A stretch of 34,362 nucleotides of DNA from an uncultured Chloroflexota bacterium (GCA_903864435.1 CAIPFY010000110.1:1-34362); one strand, 5' to 3'; numbered from the stretch's first letter, positions 7,280-15,756 are shown. Notes: generated by a model not told the origin, from the sequence alone. Program-made: numbers and translations.

Positions 7280-7420
7280 TCAAAGGTAGGTTTTTGAAGA
7301 ACCTCACCCCTCAGTCCCCTCTCCATCACGCGGAGTACCACTATAGGGAGGGGAAGTGCTGCACGCCCTGAGGGAGAAGTGCTGGGGATGAGGGTTTCCC
7401 AACAAAAAACCTACCCTTGA
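7280..7420. repeat. MITE-like imperfect palindromic element
   Basis: Near-identical inverted termini bound about 141 bp: TCAAAGGTAGGTTTTT at 7280-7295 and the complement of TCAAGGGTAGGTTTTTT at 7404-7420. Between them CCTCACCCCTCAGTCCCC-type and G-rich blocks oppose each other. It holds no reading frame of note and sits between convergent genes. Confidence 0.55.
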
Positions 7421-7466
7421 AAGCATATTTCCCCCGCCCTTCGCCCAGATGATGGTGGTGCGGGCG

Positions 7467-8348
7467 TCATTCCAGCAGCGCCGCCCGCAGCGCCACTAGG
7501 GTCGCGCTGTCCAGCCCTGCGGCGCGGGTGAGATAGCCTTCGATGCCGCCATAACGCGCTTGAATATGCGCCAGCGCCGCCCGTATGCTGCGCGGATCGG
7601 CCACCAGCAGCGGTTGCAAATGTTCGGCGCGGATGCCAAAGCGCCGCAACGATTGGACAGCCCGCGCCCCGTACTGCATAAAATGCGCGTGATAGACGTT
7701 GCTCTGACTGTAATCCGCCACGATGGTTTCTTCCGGCACTCCCAGCAGCAAGAGCAGCAGCGCCGCCGCGACTCCGGTGCGGTCTTTGCCTGCCGTGCAG
7801 TGAATGATGGCGGGCAGGTTGGACGGATCGGCCAGATGGCGCAAAACGCGACCATACAGGGCGGCGTTGCGTTCCAGAATCGTGTCCACATACATTTTAG
7901 GCATCATGGTGATGAACTTGCGCCGATTGATGAACAGGGCGATCAACCGTTCCAGCCGGTTATCTACCGCATCCAACGGCATGTGTGCATAAGCCACGCC
8001 GTCCGGCAAGGCATCCGGTTCCTCGGTCACTTCTTCCTGACTGCGCAGGTCGCATACCCAGCGAATGCCGAGTTCGGTCAGGCGGCGCTCATCCTCTGCC
8101 GACAGGTGATGCAGCGCCCCGCTGCGAAACACCCGCCCCCTACGCACCCGCCGCCCATCCGTTGTGGCATACCCGCCGACATCACGAAAGTTGATCGCGC
8201 CTTCCAGCGGTTTTTCACGCGGCGGCAGATCAACCGGCAGCGGTAGAATCAGAGTCAACGGGTCAATCACCTGCACGCGGTTGCGCCAGTATATCCCCAG
8301 TGCGGCAAGGGGGACGGCGGCGATGAGTAGCAGCGACCAAAGAGTCAT
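7467..8348 (-). CDS. Membrane-anchored protein tyrosine/serine phosphatase
   Basis: 293-aa cysteine-based phosphatase of the Tyr_phosphatase3 (PTP/DSP-like) type. An N-terminal hydrophobic helix (about 3-20) anchors it. Then come the conserved NFRDVGGY (53-60), VFRSGALHHLS and the P-loop HCTAGKDRTG (183-192), with nucleophile C184 and phosphate-binding R190. The substrate could be phosphoprotein or phosphoinositide; the sequence does not decide. Its ATG overlaps the stop of the upstream flavin oxidoreductase by 4 nt (ATGA), so the two are translationally coupled. The functional link between them is unknown. Confidence 0.85.
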   Translation of the reverse strand: MTLWSLLLIAAVPLAALGIYWRNRVQVIDPLTLILPLPVDLPPREKPLEGAINFRDVGGYATTDGRRVRRGRVFRSGALHHLSAEDERRLTELGIRWVCDLRSQEEVTEEPDALPDGVAYAHMPLDAVDNRLERLIALFINRRKFITMMPKMYVDTILERNAALYGRVLRHLADPSNLPAIIHCTAGKDRTGVAAALLLLLLGVPEETIVADYSQSNVYHAHFMQYGARAVQSLRRFGIRAEHLQPLLVADPRSIRAALAHIQARYGGIEGYLTRAAGLDSATLVALRAALLE

Positions 8349-9514
8349 AACATCTCTCCAATGCGTTCAGCGGCCAATTTGATCCCGGCGAAATTGCGGG
8401 ACACGGGGCCAACTTCCAGTTCCGCCAGCGGGCCAACAGCGAACAGCCCCGGCGACCAGCATAAATTCCGGTTCACGATAGGATAGCCATCCGCCGCGAC
8501 GGGCAAACCCGCCTGCGCGATTGCTTCCGCCAGCCACGCGCCGCCCGGTCGGTGCGGCTCAAAGCCGGTTGCCAGCAGAACATGATCGGCATGTAGTTGT
8601 TCGCCATCGTCCAGCGTGAGCCGGATCGAGTCCGGCAGCGCAGCGGCGGCCTGCACCGTTGCGGTGTGCCGCCGCAACAGTTGGTGCGCTTCGGCTTTCC
8701 GCAGTTCCGCCGCGACATCGGCAGGCATAGACCCGCGATGCCGCGCCTCGCGGATTAACGTCCGCCGAACCGCGTAATCCGTCTGACGGTGAAAATTCTC
8801 CAGATGTTGATAGGTAATCCAGCCGGTATCCGCGTCAAACTGGTGAATGCGCGGCGCGTGACGCATGAGCAGAGTCACGCTGCCGGATGCACGCACCGCC
8901 AGCGCGATGGCAGACTGCGCGGCAGTAATCCCGCCGCCCACCACCACCATCCTACCGCCCACAGGCAGCGCGGCGCGTTCAAAAGCAGGGTCGAATAGGT
9001 GATGAACGGGAGCGCCCGCCGCCCGCAGCGCCAGCGCCCACGCCGGCCAGTGCGGTTGTTCGGTAGCACCCATCGCCAGCACCACGTGGCGGGCACGCAA
9101 ACTGCCGGCATCTGTTTCCACCTGCCAACCGTCCTGCACCCGCGTCAGTTGCCGCGCCCGTCCGGTGACACGCAGATCGCGCAGGCGGTAGCGTTCGATC
9201 AAATGCTGGCTGTGCGCCTGAAACAACGGCAGCGCAGGGCGTGCATACGGCTCGATGAAACGCGCCAGCGGTTGCCCCGACAGGGTGCGGGCGAAAGTGA
9301 TGAGCGAGAACGGGTCATAGTGCAGATTATGGGCATGAGAGGAACGCAGGTATTCCATGCCCGCATTGGCGGAAAAACGCGACCACAGCGCCAGCGGCGA
9401 GTCATAGGCATCCAGCACCCGCACGGCAGCAGGCGGGACGCTTTTGCGGCGCGTTAGAAAAAGAGACAAATACGTACCGTGAATTCCACCCCCGACGATC
9501 AGCCAGTCCAGCAT
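8345..9514 (-). CDS. FAD/NAD(P)-binding oxidoreductase (flavin monooxygenase-like)
   Basis: Flavoprotein of 389 aa with two Rossmann dinucleotide sites: N-terminal VGGGIHGTYLS for FAD and a central VVVGGGITAAQSA for NAD(P)H. The late LLATGFEPHRPGG segment is typical of FAD-NAD(P)-binding monooxygenase or lysine N-hydroxylase relatives. An upstream TTG start at 9571 would precede the Rossmann strand by 19 unrelated residues; the ATG at 9514 (MLDWLIVGGG) is the natural N-terminus. The reaction is not predictable. It is the first gene of a two-gene operon with the phosphatase at 7467. Confidence 0.83.
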   Translation of the reverse strand: MLDWLIVGGGIHGTYLSLFLTRRKSVPPAAVRVLDAYDSPLALWSRFSANAGMEYLRSSHAHNLHYDPFSLITFARTLSGQPLARFIEPYARPALPLFQAHSQHLIERYRLRDLRVTGRARQLTRVQDGWQVETDAGSLRARHVVLAMGATEQPHWPAWALALRAAGAPVHHLFDPAFERAALPVGGRMVVVGGGITAAQSAIALAVRASGSVTLLMRHAPRIHQFDADTGWITYQHLENFHRQTDYAVRRTLIREARHRGSMPADVAAELRKAEAHQLLRRHTATVQAAAALPDSIRLTLDDGEQLHADHVLLATGFEPHRPGGAWLAEAIAQAGLPVAADGYPIVNRNLCWSPGLFAVGPLAELEVGPVSRNFAGIKLAAERIGEML

Positions 9515-9878
9515 AAGAAAATCGTGTGCGCTCCCTACTACATTACGAAAACGTAAAGATTGTTGGCGCAATTTGTGATTAATCTATTTTTATTGCACCT
9601 AACATGACATATGTTACCATAAGTCCATGAGTTACATCTGTAGTTAATACATGCCATATTGCATAAGATGGAAGATCATGAAGGTAAAATTTTCTTTGTA
9701 CGTATGTTGGAGGAACATCGGCGTTTTTTGAGGATATGTCCAGAAAACCCACTCCATCATTGCCTCACCTCCTATTTTACACTCAGGAGGATCGTTCCAA
9801 CGGGTTTTTGGATAGGTCGCTAACCGATGGGCGGCTGAAATTCAGTCGTTTCCTCTGACCTACCTGAAGGAGGAACTC
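9515..9878. other. AT-rich intergenic region between divergent genes
   Basis: 364 nt without a convincing gene, clearly richer in A+T than its surroundings, so it probably holds promoters for the divergent oxidoreductase and spoVS genes. Small dyads are visible: AACAT/ATGTT at about 9601-9615, CCTCCT (9768-9773) with AGGAGG (9785-9790), and CTGAAATTCAG near 9835. A 51-codon open frame at 9668-9823 has no good ribosome-binding site. No consensus -35/-10 pair could be assigned. Confidence 0.5.
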
Positions 9879-10196
9879 TTGGAACGTGAGGTCGCAATGC
9901 ACCCAGAAGAAAAGAACGAATCGGGCCCTGACGTCATCAAGGTTTCAGCGAAATCGCGCTCAACGGCAGTCGCAGGAGCCATCGCTGGTGTGATCCGCGA
10001 ACATCGCTATGCCGAGGTGCAAGCCATCGGCGCGGGTGCCGTGAATCAGGCCGTGAAGGCGCTGGCAATTGCACGCGGCTATCTGAATCGGGATGAAATA
10101 GATATTTGTTTCACACCATTCTTCACCGAAGTGAGTATTGATGGTCAGGAACGCACGGCGGTGCGTTTCGCTGTCGAACTGCGCACGCAGCGTTAG
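9879..10196 (+). CDS. spoVS: Stage V sporulation protein S (SpoVS)-like
   Basis: 105-aa SpoVS/Alba-fold protein. The core KVSAKSRSTAVAGAIAGVIRE, VQAIGAGAVNQAVKAL and DICFTPFFTEVSIDGQERTAV matches the SpoVS family almost end to end. The TTG start at 9879 follows a very strong GAAGGAGG (9866-9873), whereas the internal ATG at 9897 has only a weak site, so an approximately 20-residue charged N-terminal extension is likely real. SpoVS occurs in many non-sporulating bacteria and is thought to bind nucleic acid; sporulation need not be implied. The PHP gene follows after 9 nt. Confidence 0.92.
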   Translation: MEREVAMHPEEKNESGPDVIKVSAKSRSTAVAGAIAGVIREHRYAEVQAIGAGAVNQAVKALAIARGYLNRDEIDICFTPFFTEVSIDGQERTAVRFAVELRTQR

Positions 10197-10205
10197 GGGG
10201 CTGTA

Positions 10206-11027
10206 CTGCGCATTGATCTCCATGTGCATACTTGCGCTTCGGACGGGCTATTGACGCCTGTGGAGTTGGTTCAGCTTGCGAAGCGGCGCGGGCTGAACGC
10301 CATCGCCATCACCGATCATGACACCACAGCAGGGATTCATCCCGCACAAGAGGCGGCCAATGGTTCGCCAGTTGTGATTCCCGGCGTCGAAATGAGCTGC
10401 GGCGGCGACGCGGAGGAAATCCATCTGCTCGGCTATTACCTGAATCCAGATGACCCCGCCCTCAATGCCGCGCTGCACATCCAGCACCGCCGCCGACAGG
10501 AACGCGCACAGGCCATGCTGGAACGATTGTCCGCGCTGGGCGCACCGATCACATGGGAAGCGGTGCTGGCACAGGCGGCGGGCGAATCCATCAGCCGTCC
10601 ACATGTGGCGCGGGCGCTGGTGGAAGCCGGTCATGTGGACACGGTAAACGGCGCGTTCGACCGTTATTTGCGGGTGGGACAACCGGCTTACGTGGCGGGA
10701 AAATGGCTCGATCTGGCGCAGGCGATTGATTTAATCCATCAGGCGGGCGGCGCGGCGGTACTGGCACATCCGGGGCTGCTGCGCGAACCGGAACGTTGGG
10801 CCAACCAACCCGGTCTGGACGGCCTCGAAGTGATGCACCCGGCGCATCGTTCGTCGGTGCGGGCAAATTTGCGCGGGTTGGCGCGGCGGTTGGATCTGAT
10901 TGTCACCGGCGGTTCGGATTTTCATCGTCCGGGCGACGCGCTGGCAAGCCAGACCGTCCCGCCCGATACGCTCCAACGGCTGCGCCAGCGTGCCGACAGC
11001 TACACATCACCGGATAAACCGGGGTAA
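10206..11027 (+). CDS. PHP-domain metal-dependent phosphoesterase, probable CTG start
   Basis: Polymerase-and-histidinol-phosphatase fold enzyme (TrpH/YciV/RNase AM type, about 273 aa) acting on nucleotide or RNA 5' ends or related phosphoesters. Metal-binding motifs are DLHVHTCASDG, AITDHDT, IPGVEMSC, HLLGYYL, LAHPG and a terminal GSDFH. The first canonical start, GTG 10224, lies inside the HVH motif and would remove an essential histidine. The frame is open upstream to the spoVS stop, and CTG 10206 has AGGGGG (10195-10200) 5 nt before it, so a non-AUG start giving MRIDLHVHT is most likely. The 3' end overlaps convergent holB by 28 nt. Confidence 0.85.
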   Translation: MRIDLHVHTCASDGLLTPVELVQLAKRRGLNAIAITDHDTTAGIHPAQEAANGSPVVIPGVEMSCGGDAEEIHLLGYYLNPDDPALNAALHIQHRRRQERAQAMLERLSALGAPITWEAVLAQAAGESISRPHVARALVEAGHVDTVNGAFDRYLRVGQPAYVAGKWLDLAQAIDLIHQAGGAAVLAHPGLLREPERWANQPGLDGLEVMHPAHRSSVRANLRGLARRLDLIVTGGSDFHRPGDALASQTVPPDTLQRLRQRADSYTSPDKPG

Positions 11028-12007
11028 TCCAGAAACAGCACTTCCAGCGCCAGTCGCAGGTTGAGGTTCTTGGTCAGGTCGTCCAGTGTGCGGCGCGTGG
11101 CTTTCAACGAGGACAGCGCCTCGTCCGGCGTCATGCTGTTTGCCAGTCGTTTCAGCGCGTCGAGGCGATCCAGATTGGCAGGCGGCGCGGCAGCGCCCTG
11201 TGCCAGCAGCAGCACATCGCGCCAGTAGGTTTGCCACAGTTCCAGCAGCGGCGTGAGCGCCAGCTTGTCACGGCTGAGTCCGTCCGCAATCTCAAACCGT
11301 CCGGCACGGTTACGATGCAGCGCATCCTCCAGCAGATCGAGCGCCTGCGCCCGCTGGTCGAGAATGGCGGGGTCTTGCAGAGCGCGAATCGCCCAGCCCA
11401 TGCGCCCGCCGCACAACCGCGCCAGCAAATCGGCCTGATCGGGCGCAGCGCCTTTATGCTGGATGAGCGCCTCGCGCACGGCTTCTGTCGCCAGCGGACG
11501 CAGCGCAATCACCTGACTGCGGCTGGTGATGGTGGGTAAGAGCGTTTCGGGGGCGGGTGCCAGCAGCAGCAAAACGGCCTGCGGCGGGGGTTCCTCCAGC
11601 GTTTTGAGCAGGGCATCCTGCGCGTTGCCGCGTGCATGGTCAAAGTCGCGGAAAATGGCGATGCGGTAGCGGGCTTCGTAGGGCTTGAGCGCGATGCGCC
11701 CCATCATCGCCCGCACTTCTTCCGTTTTCAGCACGCCGGTAGCCGGGTCATTCTCGGAATACAGAATATCCGGGTGGCTGCCGCTGGCGATTCGCTTGCA
11801 GGCCGAGCAACGTCCGCAAGGGCGTGCGGTTTCGTCCGCCTCGGTGCAGTTCAGCGTCATGGCAAACGCACGGGCGAAGGTTTCTTTGCCGATTGATTCG
11901 GTGCCGACGATGAGATAAGCATGACGAACGCGCCCGTTGGCAAGTGCGCGTCGCAAATGGTCAACTGCCCAATCGTGTCCGTAAACCGGCCAGTGATGCG
12001 TGTTCAT
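11000..12007 (-). CDS. holB: DNA polymerase III delta' subunit
   Basis: Clamp-loader subunit of 335 aa that helps load the beta clamp. The N-terminal AAA+ module shows VYGHDWAVDHLRRAL, a degenerate P-loop GTESIGKET (35-43) with Glu where Ser/Thr normally follows Lys, a four-cysteine zinc module (C54, C64, C67, C70), DILYSE, and the sensor-like LKTLEEPPPQAVLLLLA. Delta' is known not to hydrolyse ATP, which fits the imperfect P-loop. The C-terminal collar helices are present. The gene is convergent with the PHP gene. Confidence 0.9.
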   Translation of the reverse strand: MNTHHWPVYGHDWAVDHLRRALANGRVRHAYLIVGTESIGKETFARAFAMTLNCTEADETARPCGRCSACKRIASGSHPDILYSENDPATGVLKTEEVRAMMGRIALKPYEARYRIAIFRDFDHARGNAQDALLKTLEEPPPQAVLLLLAPAPETLLPTITSRSQVIALRPLATEAVREALIQHKGAAPDQADLLARLCGGRMGWAIRALQDPAILDQRAQALDLLEDALHRNRAGRFEIADGLSRDKLALTPLLELWQTYWRDVLLLAQGAAAPPANLDRLDALKRLANSMTPDEALSSLKATRRTLDDLTKNLNLRLALEVLFLDYPGLSGDV

Positions 12008-12757
12008 CAGTGTTATTCGGCTGGAAACCCCTACTTTCAGGTACGGGGATGAAAGCCGAAACTCCTTTTTTAGGTTAAGTGGGCGATAATCCCCGAAGGG
12101 AGGGAGAGATTTAAGTTACCTATGGCCTCTCCCGTACCTGCCCCCTTACGGGGGTGAAGTTCACCTTGACAATGTTAGTAGCCTGTACTATCCCAACCGC
12201 ACACTGATTTAGACCTTCAATCTGTTTAATGCGTAGGTTCTAGTGCTACGGGCTGCTGAAGCACCCGTAGGTAGGTCTTTACTAACGTAGCCCCGTCAGC
12301 CTTTCGGCTAGTGGCTGAGTCGGGTCAACCTAGCTTTTCTTCCTACAAGCCCCTAGCTTTAGCTAAGGGGTCGTTGACAGACTCTCATGACATCCGTGCT
12401 GGATAACGCGCACTCATGATCCCCATCCCCCGCCCGCCCTCATGATCGGGAAAACGGCTTAGAAGGATCGTCCCTTGTCGTAAGGGGACAAGCGATATTG
12501 AGGTTTCGCTGTCTCAGGTTATTATAGTAGCGTGGGGCAAAAAAATCCTAAGCGGACATCCGCCCGAAAGACGATGCCGCCGCGCATCTCTTTGCCGATC
12601 TACCGAGCCATTGAAGATCAATATCGCTAAAAATCGCGCTTAGATTTATATTTCAATTACGCAAATAATGGCAGCGTTAGGTGTGCGATAGGTGCGGCAG
12701 CGTAGTCTGTGATGCAAATACACACGCTATCCCAACATGATGAGGAGCATGAGAACA
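12008..12757. other. Long gene-free region
   Basis: About 750 nt with no supportable coding frame. The left half (12016-12378) is densely structured and looks like an IS200/IS605 relic. The right half (12379-12757) has three CTCATGA motifs (about 12384, 12412 and 12441), then the galE leader; no clear promoter hexamers were found there. Confidence 0.55.
12016..12378 (+). mobile_element. IS200/IS605-like relic lacking tnpA and tnpB, with omega-RNA-like right end
   Basis: The left end has a two-level hairpin: TTCGGCT (12016-12022) with AGCCGAA (12054-12060), inner CCCCTAC with GTA-C-GGGG, then a T run. The right part holds CTACGGG-C-TGCT (12246-12257) with AGCA-CCCGTAG (12260-12270), a pseudoknot-capable block (CAGCC, AGCC, GGCT, GGCTG; about 12290-12325), and a bulged terminal hairpin (CCCCTAGCT with AGCTA-A-GGGG, 12350-12370) followed by TTGAC (12374-12378). 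A bulged subterminal hairpin next to TTGAC matches right ends of ISDra2-type elements, where the TnpB guide RNA ends. No transposase frame remains. A further hairpin-TTGAC pair at about 12140-12170 suggests a composite. Confidence 0.5.
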
Positions 12758-13747
12758 ATGAAGGTACTTGTTACTGGCGGCGCCGGTTACATCGGCAGCC
12801 ACGTAGTAGACTTGATGGTTAATCGTGGCTACGATGTGGTCGTTTTCGACAATCTCTACACCGGACACGCCGAAGCGGTGCATAAGGACGCGCTATTCGT
12901 CAAAGGCGACCTGCTGGATAAGCCGGCTGTGGATAAGCTGTTCGACGAACACGACTTTAGCGGCATCCTGCATTTCGCCTCGCACACGCTGGTGGGCGAA
13001 AGTATGCAGCTGCCCTGGCTCTACCTGCGCGATAACGCGGTGGCCGCCAGCAACCTGCTGGAAGCCGCTGCCCGCAAATCGGTCAAACGCTTTATCCTGT
13101 CCTCCACCGCCAACCTGTTCGACGCGCCGGAAGTAATTCCCATCACCGCCGAAGAACGCATCGTCCCCGGCAGTCCCTACGGCGAAAGCAAATTCTTCGT
13201 GGAACGCTACCTGCACTGGATGGAGCGCATCTACGGCATGGCGTACTGCTGCCTGCGCTACTTCAACGCCAGCGGCGCGCACCCGCTGGGACATATCGGC
13301 GAAGACCACACGCCCGAATACCACCTGATCCCGATCATTTTGCAGGTGGCGCTGGGGCAGCGCGAAAAACTGACCATTTTCGGGGACGATTATCCCACGC
13401 CGGACGGCACCTGCATCCGTGACTATATCCATGTGATTGATCTGGCGGAAGCGCACGTTCTGGCTTTCGAGGCGCTGGCGGACGGCAAGAGCCGCAAGTA
13501 CAACCTCGGCAACGGCAAAGGCTACTCGATTCAGCAGGTGATTCAGATGGCGCGGGACATCACCGGCCATTCGATTCCGGCAACCGCTGGCCCGCGCCGC
13601 GCTGGTGATCCCGCCACGCTGATCGCCGACAGCACCCGCATTCAGAAGGAACTGGGCTGGCAACCGGAGTTTGGCGACCTGCACCAGATCATCCAGACGG
13701 CGTGGAACTGGCATCAGTCGCACCCGCACGGGTACGCCTCCAAATAA
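12758..13747 (+). CDS. galE: UDP-glucose 4-epimerase
   Basis: Extended short-chain dehydrogenase of 329 aa interconverting UDP-glucose and UDP-galactose. The N-terminal [16 protein letters not shown] binds NAD; the catalytic pair is Y141 and K145 (SPYGESK), with SST (115-117) in the active site. [12 protein letters not shown] and [20 protein letters not shown] are GalE signatures. The start ATG 12758 is 10 nt after GAGGAG (12742-12747); upstream in-frame ATGs at 12737 and 12749 are less well placed. It probably supplies sugar nucleotides for surface polysaccharide. A terminator follows, so it is monocistronic. Confidence 0.93.
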   Translation: MKVLVTGGAGYIGSHVVDLMVNRGYDVVVFDNLYTGHAEAVHKDALFVKGDLLDKPAVDKLFDEHDFSGILHFASHTLVGESMQLPWLYLRDNAVAASNLLEAAARKSVKRFILSSTANLFDAPEVIPITAEERIVPGSPYGESKFFVERYLHWMERIYGMAYCCLRYFNASGAHPLGHIGEDHTPEYHLIPIILQVALGQREKLTIFGDDYPTPDGTCIRDYIHVIDLAEAHVLAFEALADGKSRKYNLGNGKGYSIQQVIQMARDITGHSIPATAGPRRAGDPATLIADSTRIQKELGWQPEFGDLHQIIQTAWNWHQSHPHGYASK

Positions 13748-13767
13748 TCGCGCTGTGAAAGTTCTGG

Positions 13768-13800
13768 CGGCGGGGTGAGCAATCTCATCCCGCCGTTTGC
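13768..13800 (+). terminator. Terminator after galE
   Basis: CGGCGGGGTGAG (13768-13779) pairs over 12 bp, with one G-T wobble, with CTCATCCCGCCG (13784-13795), loop CAAT, followed by a T-rich TTTGCTTTCT. Confidence 0.75.
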
Positions 13801-13827
13801 TTTCTCCCCCTACGGCCTGCGCTCCGG

Positions 13828-13856
13828 TTTTGTGAAAATTTGTTCATGAGTATAAT
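13828..13856 (+). promoter_or_regulatory. Candidate promoter for the secreted propeller protein
   Basis: A perfect TATAAT -10 at 13851-13856 with poor -35 options: TTTTGT at 13828 (17-nt spacer) or TTGTGA at 13830 (15-nt spacer). It sits 60 nt before the chosen ATG. Confidence 0.45.
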
Positions 13857-13916
13857 TATAACTGCCGTAATTAAGGGCTGTTGTATCCTGTACTGAACGG
13901 AAGGCCAATACACGCA

Positions 13917-15743
13917 ATGAAACGCCATTATCTACTGATTCTTGTGATACTGAGTCTTTTTGCCACGCTCTTTCCCGTCGCTGCCCAATCTAGCGGTTAT
14001 GATCTGGGGCTGCTGACCGTAGACCTGCCGGAAGGTTGGATCGGTCAGGTGGATCTCCCCGTCGGGCTGCTGTTCGGCGCGGACGAAACCAGTGTCACCC
14101 ATATCCAGGCGGTCATGCAGCCGACCTATGCGGCTTTGACCGGCAAGCAGGCCGATTCGTCAGACCGCCCCACCCCGCCGGAGTCGTATGCGGGCGGGTA
14201 TGTGTTCATCCTCGATAAGACCATCGCCATCAATATGCACCTCAGTTTTGATGAGCTTATTCAACAGTTTCCGGCGGCGGTGCAGTTGACCGTAGACGGG
14301 CGCGAGGCGCTCTACTTTGTGAATCCGTCTAACGAGGCGGACGGCAAGCTGGTGGAATATGCCGGCGTGATTAACGATGGCGATCACACAATCCTGTTGT
14401 TCGCCGCCGGAACTAGCGACCTGACCAGCACAGAACAGTTCACCACGATCTTATCGTCTGCCCGTTTCGCCCCGCCCGCCGCTGAACCGACTGCGGCGCA
14501 GCCCGCCGTCAACGCGCAACCCGTCCAACCCGGCACGTTCAGCACTGCCACGCTGACCGGCAGCGAAAGCCTGCGCGATTATCCCGATTCGCGGGTGTGG
14601 GCCGTGTCGCCGGATGCGTCGCGGTTGGCGTATGCCAATCCAGACGGCGTTTGTGTACTCACTTTCGCGGAAGGTGGCGGCGCGGGCGATAGCGTTTGTA
14701 CCCCCATTCCCCTCCAGCGTTCCTTCATTCCCAAAGCGCTCACATGGTCGCCGGACAGCCTTTATGTGGCCTTCCATGAAGATGCGACAACACAGATGGT
14801 AGACAGTGACATCTGGGTGCTGGATGTGGTCGCCAGCGAAGTCCGCAACATGACGCCAGATGGTTACGAAGGGTCGTTTTTCCCGTTCAGCAAAGCCACC
14901 AAGCAGGGGGTGAGCAGTCTAGGGGTGGATATTACCCCGGTCTGGTCGGGCGATACGCTGTATTTCTTCCGCACCACCTATTCGGAGAACCAACCCTTCC
15001 CGACGGCGCTGTACCGTGTGAATGTGGTGAACTGGGCGGAAGCGGAAAAAGTCGCTGACCTGAGCAGCGAGACCGAAGAAATGTTCGGGGTGTTCACCAG
15101 TATCAACGCCAACGATCTGGCCGGCGTTGCCAGTGTGTCCTCCAGTGGGCGCTGGTTGGCGGCGATCCTGCGCCCGCGCAAGCTGGAAAACGCGCAAATC
15201 ATCCTGTTCGATCTGGAAAACGGCACGCTACAGCGCAAGGACGGAATCGGGTCGTTCAGCGCCGGACTGCCAGCCTTCGTTGCCGATACCCGCATGACGT
15301 TCTTCGGGCTGGACTGGTTAGCGGACGACAGCGGGTTGCTGGTGAGTGTCGGCGCGTTCGATCCCTCGCTGGCGGTAAGCAACCTATACCAGTACGATCT
15401 GGAAAGCGGTGCGGTACAACCGCTGCTCGATCTGAGCGCGATCAGCAGCCAAGACGATATGCAGGCCAATGATGCCCTGCCTACCTTCCTGAACCCCCGT
15501 CAATCCGCGCTCCTGCCCGATCGTTCCGGCTTGATCTGGGCGGGGCGTTTGAGAGCAGAAATCGCGCTGTGGTCGGTGCCGCTGCCCCTGACCGGAACGC
15601 CTTACACACCGGACTCGCTGCCGGCGGCCATCGGGCGCTTGGACAGCCCGCCCGCACCCTCAACCATCACCATTGGCGAAGGGAACGGGCAAATTCGGAT
15701 GCTGGTCGGGGGGACGCTGCTCACCTTCACCCGCTCCGAATAA
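13917..15743 (+). CDS. Secreted two-domain protein with C-terminal WD40/TolB-like propeller
   Basis: 608-aa exported protein of unknown function. The signal peptide starts at ATG 13917 (MKRHYLLILVILSLF, cleavage near PVAAQ); an upstream in-frame start at 13881 would precede it with a polar stretch. Residues about 20-195 form a globular domain (VDLPEGWIG, YVFILDKTIAINMH) reminiscent of PsbP/DcrB-like lipoprotein domains. A Pro/Ala linker follows, then a beta-propeller with repeated blades (VWAVSPDASRLAYA, LTWSPDSLYVAFHE, DITPVWSGDTLYFF). No lipobox is visible. It stands alone between two terminators. Confidence 0.78.
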   Translation: MKRHYLLILVILSLFATLFPVAAQSSGYDLGLLTVDLPEGWIGQVDLPVGLLFGADETSVTHIQAVMQPTYAALTGKQADSSDRPTPPESYAGGYVFILDKTIAINMHLSFDELIQQFPAAVQLTVDGREALYFVNPSNEADGKLVEYAGVINDGDHTILLFAAGTSDLTSTEQFTTILSSARFAPPAAEPTAAQPAVNAQPVQPGTFSTATLTGSESLRDYPDSRVWAVSPDASRLAYANPDGVCVLTFAEGGGAGDSVCTPIPLQRSFIPKALTWSPDSLYVAFHEDATTQMVDSDIWVLDVVASEVRNMTPDGYEGSFFPFSKATKQGVSSLGVDITPVWSGDTLYFFRTTYSENQPFPTALYRVNVVNWAEAEKVADLSSETEEMFGVFTSINANDLAGVASVSSSGRWLAAILRPRKLENAQIILFDLENGTLQRKDGIGSFSAGLPAFVADTRMTFFGLDWLADDSGLLVSVGAFDPSLAVSNLYQYDLESGAVQPLLDLSAISSQDDMQANDALPTFLNPRQSALLPDRSGLIWAGRLRAEIALWSVPLPLTGTPYTPDSLPAAIGRLDSPPAPSTITIGEGNGQIRMLVGGTLLTFTRSE

Positions 15744-15756
15744 ACCGGACTCAAAA

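Noticed and set aside
9668-9823. 51-codon open frame in the spoVS upstream region (MEDHEGKIFFVRML...)
   Set aside because: No convincing ribosome-binding site or recognised homology; the surrounding AT-rich region looks like promoter DNA. It remains possible but unsupported.
11000-11027. 28-bp tail-to-tail overlap of the PHP and holB genes as a sign of misannotation
   Set aside because: Both C-termini look complete for their families, and short convergent overlaps are common in compact genomes.
12893-13729. Minus-strand 278-codon frame opposite galE
   Set aside because: Shadow of galE, which has an intact NAD site and Tyr-Lys pair.
13917-15743. TolB of a Tol-Pal system
   Set aside because: No tolA/Q/R or pal genes are adjacent, and the N-terminal domain differs from TolB; only the generic propeller fold is supported.
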